Shown in pieces: positions 26,875-36,231 of a stretch of DNA of 64,000 nt. Every line of letters starts with the position of its first letter. The first letter of the stretch is position 1. The notes under the pieces are model-generated. The model was not told the DNA's origin and did no database searches. It worked only from the letters and a program-made list of their open reading frames with translations. Source of the stretch: Mucilaginibacter pineti (GTDB lineage: Bacteria; Bacteroidota; Bacteroidia; Sphingobacteriales; Sphingobacteriaceae); the NCBI RefSeq assembly GCF_900101875.1, contig NZ_FNAI01000008.1, positions 186,001 through 250,000 on the forward strand. Reading direction: 5' to 3'. Position numbers and translations under genes: made by a program.

Positions 26875-28803
26875 TTACCAGTTTGGGTTTTGCACCAAAT
26901 TGTCATTAATTGTAAGGTTATTCGTTTGTATAGGCCATATATAATTCCTGTTATTGAAAACAGGAGTTATAATAGTGTGCGGGCGATAATAATTTACAAA
27001 CGAATCCTGAAACACATCCCATCCTTGCAATGGCCTGGTCATTACCGCTTGCAGTTCTTTCCAGCGGCGCAGATCCCAGCCTGCCTGGCCTTCGAAGGCA
27101 AGCTCAATACGGCGTTCCTGGTGAATGATCTGACGTAAGCCATCCTGAGTTGTAAACTTACCCGGATTTTTTGAATAGTTTGTCCACGCCTCAACAACAC
27201 CTGGTAAACCAGCCCTTATTCTAACTTTATCAATGTAAGGAACAACTTCTGTATATGATTTTCCCTGCTCATTTAATGCTTCGGCATACAACAAGTACAT
27301 ACCCGAAAGCCTGATCATTGGCAAATGGAAACTAGACCAGGTCATGTTTGCATCAATATAAATGGTTAAATAGTTAACCAGTTTTTTGGGCCAGTAGCCG
27401 GTTTCATTTAAACGGATGCGATCTTTAGGACCTGCATATGAACTTGGGCCTTTAGCCTGTACATATAGCGCATTTTCGCCGTTTCCTAAAGTACCGTTAC
27501 CATACCACACACCACCATCAAAAGCCATATCGGCATAAAATCTTGGTTCGCGGTTAAAATGCGCCTTTACGGTTTGATAACCATTGTGAATGTAAAATCT
27601 GTTATCAGCATCACCTACTCTTGATCCGTAACGGCCCGTATAGTCCCATGTATTATCTTCGTTTATTGGTACTCCTTTATCAGTATAAAAAAGTTCCTGC
27701 TGGCTAATTGGGGCGGCAATGGTGCCTTCTGCAACTAAATTACCGGCAGCACCTGCTGTTAGCCTTGGCATATAATATTCCTGGTTACCATAACCAAATT
27801 GGTAATTTAAAGCCCATATAAGCTCAGGATTAGTTTCCCATTTATCGGTAATGGTAGTTTGCAGGTTTAATACCTCTCTTAATGAATCGGTAAGGTTTGC
27901 AGGGATAGTAGCCACTAAATCGGTTTTAGCATGCAGCCTATAGCCATTTGACTCTGCATCCTTTATAGCATCTAAACACGCTGCAGCTGCCCTGTCCCAT
28001 TTTGTAGCATCATACGCTGTAGTGAAAAGCGCCTGCCCATCTTTATTTTTCAGGTTGGAAAAATCAGGGTTGCCATTAAATAAGGGACTTGCAGCCGTCA
28101 TCAATACTTCGGCTTTTAAACTACGTGCAATAGTTTGTGTTACGCGGCCCAGTTCCTGTGCCTGGTTTTGGATAACCGGCGGCAAACCTGGTATTGCTTC
28201 GTCCAGTAATCTAACTATGTAGTTTACTACAGAATCTGCCGGTGCTCTTTTTACTTTTACTTCTTCTGTTGATGCAGTGATTGGCAGGTTTACATCAATA
28301 ATAGGTATTGGGCCATACATCCTGAACAGGTAGTAGTTGTAAAAAGCTTTTAAAAATTTGGTTTCAGCAATCCATCTTTCCTTTTCGCCCGGGGTAAGGT
28401 CAATAGGCTTATCAATGTTTTCAAGCATGGTATTACATTTCCTGATGGCCTTAAACATAGGCTGGCCACCGTTATTTCCATCCCAATAATTAAGTGTTGG
28501 GTTTGACGCGTTTTGTGTTCCGCGTACAAGGTTAAAGCCCTGCGGATCTACGCTGGAATTATCCTGAAGGTCATTAGGAAAAATAGTTTCTCCCGATATT
28601 ACAAAACCTGGGTTATACTGCATAGTACCCAAACTTTGCATGGCATTATAGCAACCAAAAAGATAATTCTCGGCCTCGTTCCTGTTCCTGAAAGCGTAAT
28701 CTATTGTACCAACGTTATCAGGCACAACGTCGAGGTACTTTTTGCATGATACGCCCGTCATCGCTAAAGCTATCATGCATAAATATTTGTAATATGATTT
28801 CAT
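26875..28803 (-). CDS. SusD/RagB-family lipoprotein (pair 3)
   Basis: Surface lipoprotein of 642 residues from ATG 28803; an ATG at 28821 adds six residues but puts charged residues before the signal. Lipobox VSC, Cys20, then KKYLDVVPDN. SusD hallmarks: LKAFYNYYLFRMYGPIPIID in the N-terminal domain, MIRLSGMYLLYAEALNEQGK and ERRIELAFEGQAGWDLRRWKEL in the C-terminal domain, ending QNPNW. At 642 residues it is the longest of the four SusD proteins here. It follows the susC stop (28831) by 27 bp. Confidence 0.95.
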   Translation of the reverse strand: MKSYYKYLCMIALAMTGVSCKKYLDVVPDNVGTIDYAFRNRNEAENYLFGCYNAMQSLGTMQYNPGFVISGETIFPNDLQDNSSVDPQGFNLVRGTQNASNPTLNYWDGNNGGQPMFKAIRKCNTMLENIDKPIDLTPGEKERWIAETKFLKAFYNYYLFRMYGPIPIIDVNLPITASTEEVKVKRAPADSVVNYIVRLLDEAIPGLPPVIQNQAQELGRVTQTIARSLKAEVLMTAASPLFNGNPDFSNLKNKDGQALFTTAYDATKWDRAAAACLDAIKDAESNGYRLHAKTDLVATIPANLTDSLREVLNLQTTITDKWETNPELIWALNYQFGYGNQEYYMPRLTAGAAGNLVAEGTIAAPISQQELFYTDKGVPINEDNTWDYTGRYGSRVGDADNRFYIHNGYQTVKAHFNREPRFYADMAFDGGVWYGNGTLGNGENALYVQAKGPSSYAGPKDRIRLNETGYWPKKLVNYLTIYIDANMTWSSFHLPMIRLSGMYLLYAEALNEQGKSYTEVVPYIDKVRIRAGLPGVVEAWTNYSKNPGKFTTQDGLRQIIHQERRIELAFEGQAGWDLRRWKELQAVMTRPLQGWDVFQDSFVNYYRPHTIITPVFNNRNYIWPIQTNNLTINDNLVQNPNW

Positions 28804-28830
28804 ATTTTTAAAAGTAATCATCAGTTAATT

Positions 28831-31800
28831 TTATAAAGAAACGTTTAGTCCAAGGTTAAATACCTTCTGTATAGGATAGGCAAATCCATTGCCGCCCAAT
28901 TCCGGATCCCATAATTTAAACGGACTCCAGGTAATCAGATTTAACCCATTGAAATAAATACGGGTTTTTTTCACACCTAAACTTTTAGCGATCTTGTCTG
29001 GCAGGGAATAACCAAACTCCACCGATTTTAACCTCAGAAAGCTTCCATCGCGCATCCACCAGGTACTTTGCTGCCTGTTGTTTTCAATTATGGCACCGTT
29101 AATACCTAACCTTGGATATAAGGCATATAAATTTTGATTATCCTCTGACCAGTGGTTATCGGCATAGGCCTGCAGCAATTGCGTATTGCCATTAAATTGA
29201 TTATCAGGACTTTGAATAAAAGGACTTGTTCTTGCCGGATCAATAAAGAATGAAACTTTTGCCTGGCCCTGGAAAAATGCAGAAAGGTCGAAATTATGCC
29301 ACCCCCCGCTTACTCCAAAACCATATACAATTTGCGGGATATTTGGATCGCCTAAAAATGTTTGGTCGGCACCATCAATTTTACCATCGCCGTTTAAATC
29401 GCGGTATTTTATATCGCCGCCTTGTGGTGCAAACCCGCCTGTGCTAAAGATTTGTGTTGGTGAGTTTTTTGCTTCCTCGTCATCAACAAATAAACGATCT
29501 GCAATATAGCCATAGGCGCGGTTAAGCGGCTGGCCGGTTAAAAGGCGATATTTTTCTGCATAATCTGGCTCTTCATATTGCACATATTTATTGGCAGTGT
29601 AAGTAAAGTTTGCTCTTGCAGAGAAAAAGCCATCCCTGCCTATGCTTGTTTTACCATCAAGTGATAAATCAATACCCTTTGATTGAACTTTACCAATATT
29701 GGCCGATATAGGCGCTTCTAAACCCATTGTTGTTGGTATGTTGCTACGGTTTTGTAACACATCATACTTATCGTTCTTATAAACCTCGGCAATTACATTA
29801 AAGTTCTTAAGAAAGGTAAACTCCAAACCTAAGTTAAGCTGTTTTGATTTTTCCCAGGTTACATCATCATTTTCATAGTTATTAATGGCAACCCCACCAT
29901 GTGAGTAGGCGTTATCTGTACCAAAAGAAGCGCCGCCGCCACCATTCAGATTTACGTCAGAAACGTAGAAAAAACGACGGTTGCTGATCTGGTCATTACC
30001 TACCAAACCGTAACTTGCCCTTACTTTTACACGACTAAATACGTCATACAGATCGCCCCAGAACTTCTCTTCAGACACGATCCATGAACCACCGATAGTT
30101 GGGAAGAAACCAAACCTGTGCTGATCAGAGAAACGCTCGGTACCGTTATAACCAAAGTTAAACTCTAAAAAATATCTGTTTTTGTAGGAATAGGTTGCAC
30201 GACCTGCAACAGTTTCATTACGGTAAGGTAACGAGTATTGCAAGGTATACTGATTCAGATCAGGATCTTTATTATTAGAAAAAATTTGCTGCTGCGCAGT
30301 GGCAATTAAAGCAGCGCTTATGGTATGATTTTTTGCAAAAGTGCGACTATAATCTAATACACCCTGTAGGTAAGTCTGTGTTTGCAAATTGTCTGATCCA
30401 ATATCCCTGTTATAACCAAGATATTCCTGCGCCTGGCCGGGTTGAGAGTTTATCCAATTTAAGGTGTATTGATTACTTGCCTTATCATATGTTTTTACAT
30501 TATAGTAATAAGGGCCGTATGACATATCCGACTGAAAATATGCATAACGGTTGGTACTAAAAATACCATGAAAATTTAAACCCTGGGTTACGAAATCTAA
30601 ATTTTGATTTAACTCCAATTGCGCAAGCAATCTTGATTCATTTGAGTTTTTATGCCCTTTTAATAAATCGGCATATGGGTTACGAGTTTGTACAGAGTTG
30701 GCACTTGATCCCAAAACGTTACCGAAAAGAATGTGCTTCACATTCAAATTGGCAGAATCCGGTGCAAAATAAGCCGGGAACAAAACAGGGCTTGTATGTG
30801 TTGCTTCGTTATAAAGGTCTGTCGAAAAACCACCATCGGCAGTTTGAGGACCATTATATCCGCTAAATGTACCTGATAAACGAACAACCAACTCGGTTTT
30901 TTCAGTCACATTAATATTTACGTTTGACCGTAACTGGTAATTTGTAAATTTAACGTTATTGTTATTGTTGTTCCTGATATCTGTTCTTAATATACCATTA
31001 TCATTACTGTATGAACCGGCAACATAATAGCGGGCAACACCGCCACCACCTTGTAAGCTAATATCACCACGTTGTGTATCGGTATGATCTTTAAACAACA
31101 ATTTCATCCAGTCAACGGCAGGATAAACGTAAGGGTTACTTCCCGGGTCGCCCCTTAGTGCAGCTTCGGTATTTGCTATCTTATTAGCAGTGAACGGCAC
31201 CGCAAGCAATGGGTTACGTGTAACAGTTGCCTCATTATAAAGCTTCATGTAAGTAATAGGATCTGCAAGCTGAAGGCTTTTGGCAGACTGTGATCTTGCG
31301 TTTTCAACCCTTACACTAATTTGTGCTTTACCAGCCTTACCCTCTTTAGTTTTAACCAGGATAACGCCGTTACCACCACGGGCACCGTATAAAGCTGTGG
31401 CACTCGCATCCTTCAATATCGAAAAACTTTCAATATCATCCACGTTTAACCTGGCAAGGTCATTTGCCGTTAACTCAACGTTATCTATCAAAATCAACGG
31501 GCTTTGTTTGTAACCAAATGTAGTTACCCCTCTGATAAAGAATTGGGAATTATCCTGACCTGGCTGACCGCTTGGCGTATAAGCAATAATACCCGCAACC
31601 TGCCCTGCTAATGCATTGGTAAGGTTACTTGCAGGTATTTTTAAATTTGCGGGCTTTACAGTGGTAACAGAGCCTACTATAGCCTCACGCGTTTGCTTGC
31701 GACTATAAGCGGTTACCACTACCTCATCGGCCTGGCTTCTTGATTCGCTTAATATAATTTTTACTACTTTTTGGTTGGTTATAGTAATGTGTTTTTCAAG

Positions 31801-32100
31801 ATAACCTACATAAGTAATTTTTAAAACTGTACCGGGTTCAACGTCAAGTATAAACTTACCATTACCGTCAGTAACAGTAGTTTGGCCTTTTTTCTCTAAA
31901 GGCGCCACGTTAGCTCCAATTATTGCTACGCCAAGCGAATCGGTAACGGTACCTACTACGGTTACCTTTCCTGAGCTTTGCGCATTTGCATGATTAGCAA
32001 ACCCCAACAACAAAAAAACCAGCATACAAGCGATGGTTAACAAGTTGTAAGGGATTTTCAACACTAAAAAGCGTTGATACACATTGTAAAATTTTCTCAT
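28831..32100 (-). CDS. SusC-family TonB-dependent receptor (pair 3)
   Basis: Outer-membrane receptor of 1089 residues without an STN domain. Signal region to about residue 41 (LLLGFANHANAQ), carboxypeptidase-regulatory-like domain about 47-120, DEVVVTAYSRKQTREAIVG in place of the usual VVVVGYGT motif, plug with IESFSILKDASATALYGARGGNG, and a barrel ending FNLGLNVSL. Ending in Leu instead of Phe or Tyr is slightly unusual. First gene of a four-gene operon ending at 24355, with a 615-bp upstream region that carries a two-box regulatory repeat. Confidence 0.96.
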   Translation of the reverse strand: MRKFYNVYQRFLVLKIPYNLLTIACMLVFLLLGFANHANAQSSGKVTVVGTVTDSLGVAIIGANVAPLEKKGQTTVTDGNGKFILDVEPGTVLKITYVGYLEKHITITNQKVVKIILSESRSQADEVVVTAYSRKQTREAIVGSVTTVKPANLKIPASNLTNALAGQVAGIIAYTPSGQPGQDNSQFFIRGVTTFGYKQSPLILIDNVELTANDLARLNVDDIESFSILKDASATALYGARGGNGVILVKTKEGKAGKAQISVRVENARSQSAKSLQLADPITYMKLYNEATVTRNPLLAVPFTANKIANTEAALRGDPGSNPYVYPAVDWMKLLFKDHTDTQRGDISLQGGGGVARYYVAGSYSNDNGILRTDIRNNNNNNVKFTNYQLRSNVNINVTEKTELVVRLSGTFSGYNGPQTADGGFSTDLYNEATHTSPVLFPAYFAPDSANLNVKHILFGNVLGSSANSVQTRNPYADLLKGHKNSNESRLLAQLELNQNLDFVTQGLNFHGIFSTNRYAYFQSDMSYGPYYYNVKTYDKASNQYTLNWINSQPGQAQEYLGYNRDIGSDNLQTQTYLQGVLDYSRTFAKNHTISAALIATAQQQIFSNNKDPDLNQYTLQYSLPYRNETVAGRATYSYKNRYFLEFNFGYNGTERFSDQHRFGFFPTIGGSWIVSEEKFWGDLYDVFSRVKVRASYGLVGNDQISNRRFFYVSDVNLNGGGGASFGTDNAYSHGGVAINNYENDDVTWEKSKQLNLGLEFTFLKNFNVIAEVYKNDKYDVLQNRSNIPTTMGLEAPISANIGKVQSKGIDLSLDGKTSIGRDGFFSARANFTYTANKYVQYEEPDYAEKYRLLTGQPLNRAYGYIADRLFVDDEEAKNSPTQIFSTGGFAPQGGDIKYRDLNGDGKIDGADQTFLGDPNIPQIVYGFGVSGGWHNFDLSAFFQGQAKVSFFIDPARTSPFIQSPDNQFNGNTQLLQAYADNHWSEDNQNLYALYPRLGINGAIIENNRQQSTWWMRDGSFLRLKSVEFGYSLPDKIAKSLGVKKTRIYFNGLNLITWSPFKLWDPELGGNGFAYPIQKVFNLGLNVSL

Positions 32101-32715
32101 AATTAATTATTGGTTTAAACTGGTTTTAAAATATATAAGAGGATATAATTTCTGGTTTATAAATATCCATGGCAAAAAAAGAAAATACAGCTCCGCAACG
32201 TCCTGTTATAAGGTCGTGTTTTTATAAGGTTACAAATGTTGGCTTTTACCAGACCGGTAGTTAACAATACCAATTTGCTTATTAATAAAGCAATCGTGTT
32301 AACCTTTTCACGGTCAAGGCTTTTTAGAACCTATCGGTGAGATAAAGTAATTTTTTTCGCATAGTCTATAATTTGTTTAGTATTAATTGGTTTAGTAAAT
32401 CTATTATAGATGGAGGCCTTTTAAAATGGATAAATCTTTTTTCTTGATGGATTATACTGTTTATTTGTACATTTTTTTCAAGCTATATATCACCTATATT
32501 TTAACAATTCACTCATTCAGATGCGATAATTGTAAAATTGACAGTACCTAAATTATTTTAGTAAAAAACAATCGGCTTGTTTTGATGCAATTCCGTTAAT
32601 ATGTGGTAACGATGTAATAATGTATCATTTTTAACGACCGCCAAATTGTTCGTACTTACAATCTACACGAATGAGCTTTTGAATTTGCCGTTTTAATAGG
32701 TAGGTACCAATGCCA
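32101..32715. other. 615-bp gene-free region upstream of susC pair 3
   Basis: No coding frame of weight. It holds the two-box repeat at 32422-32457 and an imperfect hairpin (ACGTCCT 32198-32204 / AGGTCGT 32211-32217, one T/T mismatch, then GTGTTTTTAT), which lies 98-117 bp upstream of the susC start, about where terminators oppose susC at pairs 1 and 2. No clear TTTG / TAnnTTTG promoter was found by eye. The far end lies just past the mutarotase stop. Confidence 0.6.
32422..32457. promoter_or_regulatory. Two-box direct repeat, candidate AraC-type operator
   Basis: TAAAATGGATAAA (32422-32434) and ATGGATTATAC (32447-32457) repeat the pattern at 24186-24221: identical 13-mer, identical 21-bp phase and 9 of 11 bases in the second box, while the 12-nt spacer differs. 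It lies about 325-355 bp upstream of the susC start, far for direct activation, so a long leader or a start site close to the repeat would be needed. Confidence 0.5.
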
Positions 32716-33174
32716 TTAATTGGTATGAAACACCTGTTCCATATTTTGCCATTGTTGTTTCTGAGCCTTGGCTTCAGGAAGCGGGGTCTGAGTTGGGTCG
32801 GTTTCTTTCCACCAGCGCTGGGTTGTAGTGTCGGCTGCCATTTTTGCCATATCGCCTTTAAAATCGGTACCTACATATTCAAAATAGCTAAATAAAAAGT
32901 ATTTACCTTCTATTTTTTGAATGTAGATAGAGTAGTTACGAATATTGCTTTCCTTTATTTTTTTTAATACGCCCGGCCATGCATTGGCATGTAGTTTCTT
33001 ATAATACTCCATCTTCTCGGGCTTTAAACCGGTTACCATGCCAAACCGTTGAACCTTAGAAGAATCAGCAATAGCAGTAGTAACTTTTTTGCTTTCTGGC
33101 GATTTGGTGTTACATGCAGCAAAGCCGATACAGCAGGCAGACATGATTACGAGAAGCATTTTTATTGGACGCAT
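32716..33174 (-). CDS. Lipoprotein of the L-rhamnose mutarotase family
   Basis: Protein of 152 residues from ATG 33174; the open frame runs back to 33207 and would overlap the symporter gene. Mutarotases of this family interconvert the alpha and beta anomers of 6-deoxy sugars; members act on L-rhamnose or L-fucose. Family patterns seen: RFGMVTGLKPEKMEYYKKLHANAWPGVL, FSYFEYVGTDF, and TTQRWWKETDP near the C-terminus. The N-terminus is a lipoprotein signal (lipobox FAAC, Cys21), which is unusual because the enzymes are normally cytoplasmic and about 105 residues. Here it should sit in the periplasm or outer membrane and prepare the sugar for the adjacent symporter. Last gene of the operon from 37035. 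Confidence 0.85.
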   Translation of the reverse strand: MRPIKMLLVIMSACCIGFAACNTKSPESKKVTTAIADSSKVQRFGMVTGLKPEKMEYYKKLHANAWPGVLKKIKESNIRNYSIYIQKIEGKYFLFSYFEYVGTDFKGDMAKMAADTTTQRWWKETDPTQTPLPEAKAQKQQWQNMEQVFHTN

Positions 33175-33191
33175 AATATTTAACTTTAAAA

Positions 33192-34847
33192 TTATCTGAA
33201 AATCCAAAACAGTACAACCATTATAAAAATCAACAATACCGAAAGCACCTTATAATTACCCAACCCACTCCAAGCCTTACCACGTAATGGCTCCCAGGGT
33301 GATTTCCAGTACAAGGTTGCACTTTCTGCTGTGTGGTGTACCGGGTACAGGAACGACAGGCCGATCTGCATAATTAAACAAACAACAAAAAGGTAAAAAG
33401 CCATCATCATAAAAGGTATTTGCCCTATAAAACTTGCCGGGGCAACTTTGCCTATAACAAAAACAGCAACACCTATAGCCGAACCAACCCACAAAGTATA
33501 TTTAGCAGATAAAGCCGACGCTTTTTCCCAAAACACCCCTAATAAAAACACGCAGGTAATGGGTGGTGCAATGTGGGCAATGATATCATTTAGCCCGTTA
33601 AATATACTTTCGTAATTATTAAGCAGCGGAAGCAGCAGTAAGGATACTACCAACGATACGCCGGCAGCTATTTTACCTACACTTACCAATTTTTTGTCGG
33701 TTGCCGCTGGTTTATACCTTTTGTAAATATCATAGCTTACAATAGTTGATATGGAATTTAATGCACCGGAGATCTGACTCATTAAACCCGATAACAGCGC
33801 TGCTACTAATACCCCTATTAATCCCGGCGGGATCAGTTGGGTGATCATCAGTGTATAAATACCTTTACTGTTTACTACTTCTTTACCATCAACAACGCTT
33901 TTTAAGGCCGATATATCTAAATGGCCGCTATGCGCCAAAGTATAGGCAAACAAGCCGGGCATCACAAAAATGAATACCGGTAATATTTTTATAAACCCGC
34001 AAAATAGCGGCCCGACCCTTGCATGGTTCTCATCCTTAGCACCCAACACCCGCTGTACAATGGTTTGATCGGCACACCAATACCAGATACCCAGTACCGG
34101 ATAACCCAGAAACACCGCGTACCAGGGCATACCACTGGAATCGCCATGCGGCCGTAGCATGGATAGTTTATTTAGCTCACCGGTATTCTTTAATACCTCA
34201 ACCATCGGTTCCCAGCCACCCATTTTATGGTAGGCAGCAAAACTCATGATAATAGCACCGCCCAAAAGCACTACAGTTTGAATAGATTCGGTAACAACTA
34301 CAGCCGTTAACCCCCCTACTACAGTGTAAATAGTAGTAATTACCGATATTACAATAACACTGGTATACATATCAACCCCAAACAAGGTATGTAACACAAT
34401 ACCACCAGCCAGTAACGAAAATGCAATATGGATAAGCACAGCAGATACTACTGAGATAATGGCAAGCCAATCCCTGCTGGCACGGTCGTAACGTTTTTCC
34501 AGAAAGTCGGGCAGGGTTGATACGCCAGATTTGATATAGAATGGGGCGAAGAACAACGCCAGCAGAATTAACGTAAACGCTGCCATCCACTCAAAATCGC
34601 CGTTAAGCAAACCGGTGTCGAAACCGCTTTGTGCAAGGCTTACCAAATGCACACAGGAAATGTTTGTAGCAAACAAAGCCAGGCCTATCATTGGCCAGCG
34701 CAGCTTTTTTCCGGCTAAAAAATATTCACCAGCCTCGTTGTTATTGTTTTTTGTTTTACGCTGATGACGAATACCCGACCACAAACCGATAATAAAAATT
34801 ACCGCTATGTACAAGGCACTAATGATCAGATCGGGTGTGTGTATCAT
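33192..34847 (-). CDS. Sodium/solute symporter (SSS family), probable sugar transporter
   Basis: Inner-membrane transporter of 551 residues with about 13-14 hydrophobic helices. It belongs to the sodium:solute symporter family, with ISALYIAVIFIIGLWSGIRHQR at the start, GEYFLAGKKLRWPMIGLALFATNISCVHLV (helix 1 region) and the conserved WYWCADQTIVQRVLGAKDENHARVGPLF segment. SGLT-like members import monosaccharides with Na+. Lying between an L-fuconate dehydratase and a 6-deoxy-sugar mutarotase, it most likely imports L-fucose or a relative; that is inferred from context. The downstream mutarotase begins 17 bp after its stop. Confidence 0.92.
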   Translation of the reverse strand: MIHTPDLIISALYIAVIFIIGLWSGIRHQRKTKNNNNEAGEYFLAGKKLRWPMIGLALFATNISCVHLVSLAQSGFDTGLLNGDFEWMAAFTLILLALFFAPFYIKSGVSTLPDFLEKRYDRASRDWLAIISVVSAVLIHIAFSLLAGGIVLHTLFGVDMYTSVIVISVITTIYTVVGGLTAVVVTESIQTVVLLGGAIIMSFAAYHKMGGWEPMVEVLKNTGELNKLSMLRPHGDSSGMPWYAVFLGYPVLGIWYWCADQTIVQRVLGAKDENHARVGPLFCGFIKILPVFIFVMPGLFAYTLAHSGHLDISALKSVVDGKEVVNSKGIYTLMITQLIPPGLIGVLVAALLSGLMSQISGALNSISTIVSYDIYKRYKPAATDKKLVSVGKIAAGVSLVVSLLLLPLLNNYESIFNGLNDIIAHIAPPITCVFLLGVFWEKASALSAKYTLWVGSAIGVAVFVIGKVAPASFIGQIPFMMMAFYLFVVCLIMQIGLSFLYPVHHTAESATLYWKSPWEPLRGKAWSGLGNYKVLSVLLIFIMVVLFWIFR

Positions 34848-34857
34848 TTATGTTGAA

Positions 34858-34955
34858 AATACTAAATGCTAAAACTTTAAATCCTAAATAATAAATTCTA
34901 GATCCTAATTCTAACCTCTAAATCCTGATTTTTAAATTCTAAAACCCTAAGTGTT
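34858..34955. repeat. Degenerate AT-rich short tandem repeat
   Basis: Spacer between fucD and the symporter built of irregular copies of a TAAATCCTAA-like unit: CTAAATGCTAA, TTTAAATCCTAAA, TAAATTCTAGATCCTAATT, CTAACCTCTAAATCCTGA, TTTAAATTCTAAAACCCTAAG. The unit length drifts between about 8 and 15 bp. No hairpin or promoter motif stands out. Confidence 0.6.
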
Positions 34956-35000
34956 GAATTCAAATACTCTTGATTTAAGGGAATATTCATGTTATATTAT

Positions 35001-36230
35001 TTATTGCAATGCTTTCAAATCGCAGCTGCTGCCGGGTTCCTGGGGTGTTATATATACGCCATTGCTTATTTTAACCGGGTTTACAAAGTGCTTTTGCAGG
35101 TGCGGGATGTGTTCTAAAAATAACGCCTCATGCCCTACCGATATGTGGTTAAACAATACCAGGTGCTGATGCAGTTGCCCCATATCGCCTACATGCGGAA
35201 CCACGGGTATACCATACTTTTTACATAGCAAGCTTACCGTTATAAATTCACTAACCCCGCCTACCCTTACAGCATCAACCTGGATAAATGATGCACTGCC
35301 TGTTTGCAGGTAATTTTTAAAGATGATTTTATTAGGTACATGCTCGCCCAATGCAAGCTTTAAGGGTGCTATAGCATCGGCCAGTGTTTTATGTGCCAGC
35401 ACATCATCCGGATGAGTTGGTTCTTCTATCCAATAAGGGTTCATCTCTTTCAAATCCTTACAGATAGCTATGGCCTGCGGCAGGTTCCATTGCTGGTTAG
35501 CATCAAGCATTACCTTCACACTATCTCCCGCTACTTCCCGTACAATATGCGCCCGGCGGATATCTCTTTCGGGATCGGCAGAACCTACTTTTAGTTTCAT
35601 AGCTGTAAACCCTTCAGCCAATGCTATCTTGCAGTTTTCGCGCACCTTCTCGTCAGAGTAATTGAACCAGCCTATTGAAGTATCGTAGCCAGGATACCCT
35701 TGTTGCAGGATTGCTTCGCGTTGTGTTTTTGTTGCTTGCTGTACACTTAGCATCTGTATAGCCTGACTATGGGTAAGCTCATCCTCCAAATAAGAAAGAT
35801 CCAACGTTGCAACAACTTGTTCGGGTGATAGGTCATTCAGCAGTTTCCAAAGCGGAACGCCGCGTTTTTTTGCCCAAAGATCATAACAAGCATTGGTTAC
35901 CGAGGCCAGGGCCAGGTGCACCACGCCCTTATGAGGCCCAAGCCACCTGAACTGCTGGTCGTTTGAGAGTTGTTTAAACAATTCGCCAAAGTTGGCCATC
36001 GTATCCTCAATATCTCTACCTCTTAACTTTTCGGCATAATATTGGGCGGCTTTGCAAACAAGGTCGTTACCTTCACCAAGGGTAAAGGCAAAACCAACAC
36101 CTGTTATGCCGCAATCATCAAATAAACGGGTTACCGCATAAGAATAAACCGGATCGGTATGTATGGCATCGCTTCCGGCCGCGCCATCAAGGGCGTACCG
36201 CATATCATCAACTTGTATATTTTTTATCAT
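35001..36230 (-). CDS. fucD: L-fuconate dehydratase (enolase superfamily)
   Basis: Cytoplasmic enzyme of 409 residues of the mandelate racemase / muconate lactonizing enzyme group, which dehydrates L-fuconate to 2-keto-3-deoxy-L-fuconate. The N-terminus (VDDMRYALDGAAGSDAIHTDPVYS, in part) matches the fuconate-dehydratase opening in which an acidic-Gly-Ser-Asp block precedes the capping domain. Active-site motifs in order: MKLKVG with the KxK pair near 209, DANQQW (first metal ligand, near 240), WIEEPTHPDD (second, near 267) and GEHVPNK (near 297). It is slightly shorter than characterised members (about 440). It starts 2 bp after the SDR stop, so the two are co-transcribed. Confidence 0.9.
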   Translation of the reverse strand: MIKNIQVDDMRYALDGAAGSDAIHTDPVYSYAVTRLFDDCGITGVGFAFTLGEGNDLVCKAAQYYAEKLRGRDIEDTMANFGELFKQLSNDQQFRWLGPHKGVVHLALASVTNACYDLWAKKRGVPLWKLLNDLSPEQVVATLDLSYLEDELTHSQAIQMLSVQQATKTQREAILQQGYPGYDTSIGWFNYSDEKVRENCKIALAEGFTAMKLKVGSADPERDIRRAHIVREVAGDSVKVMLDANQQWNLPQAIAICKDLKEMNPYWIEEPTHPDDVLAHKTLADAIAPLKLALGEHVPNKIIFKNYLQTGSASFIQVDAVRVGGVSEFITVSLLCKKYGIPVVPHVGDMGQLHQHLVLFNHISVGHEALFLEHIPHLQKHFVNPVKISNGVYITPQEPGSSCDLKALQ

Positions 36231-36231
36231 C

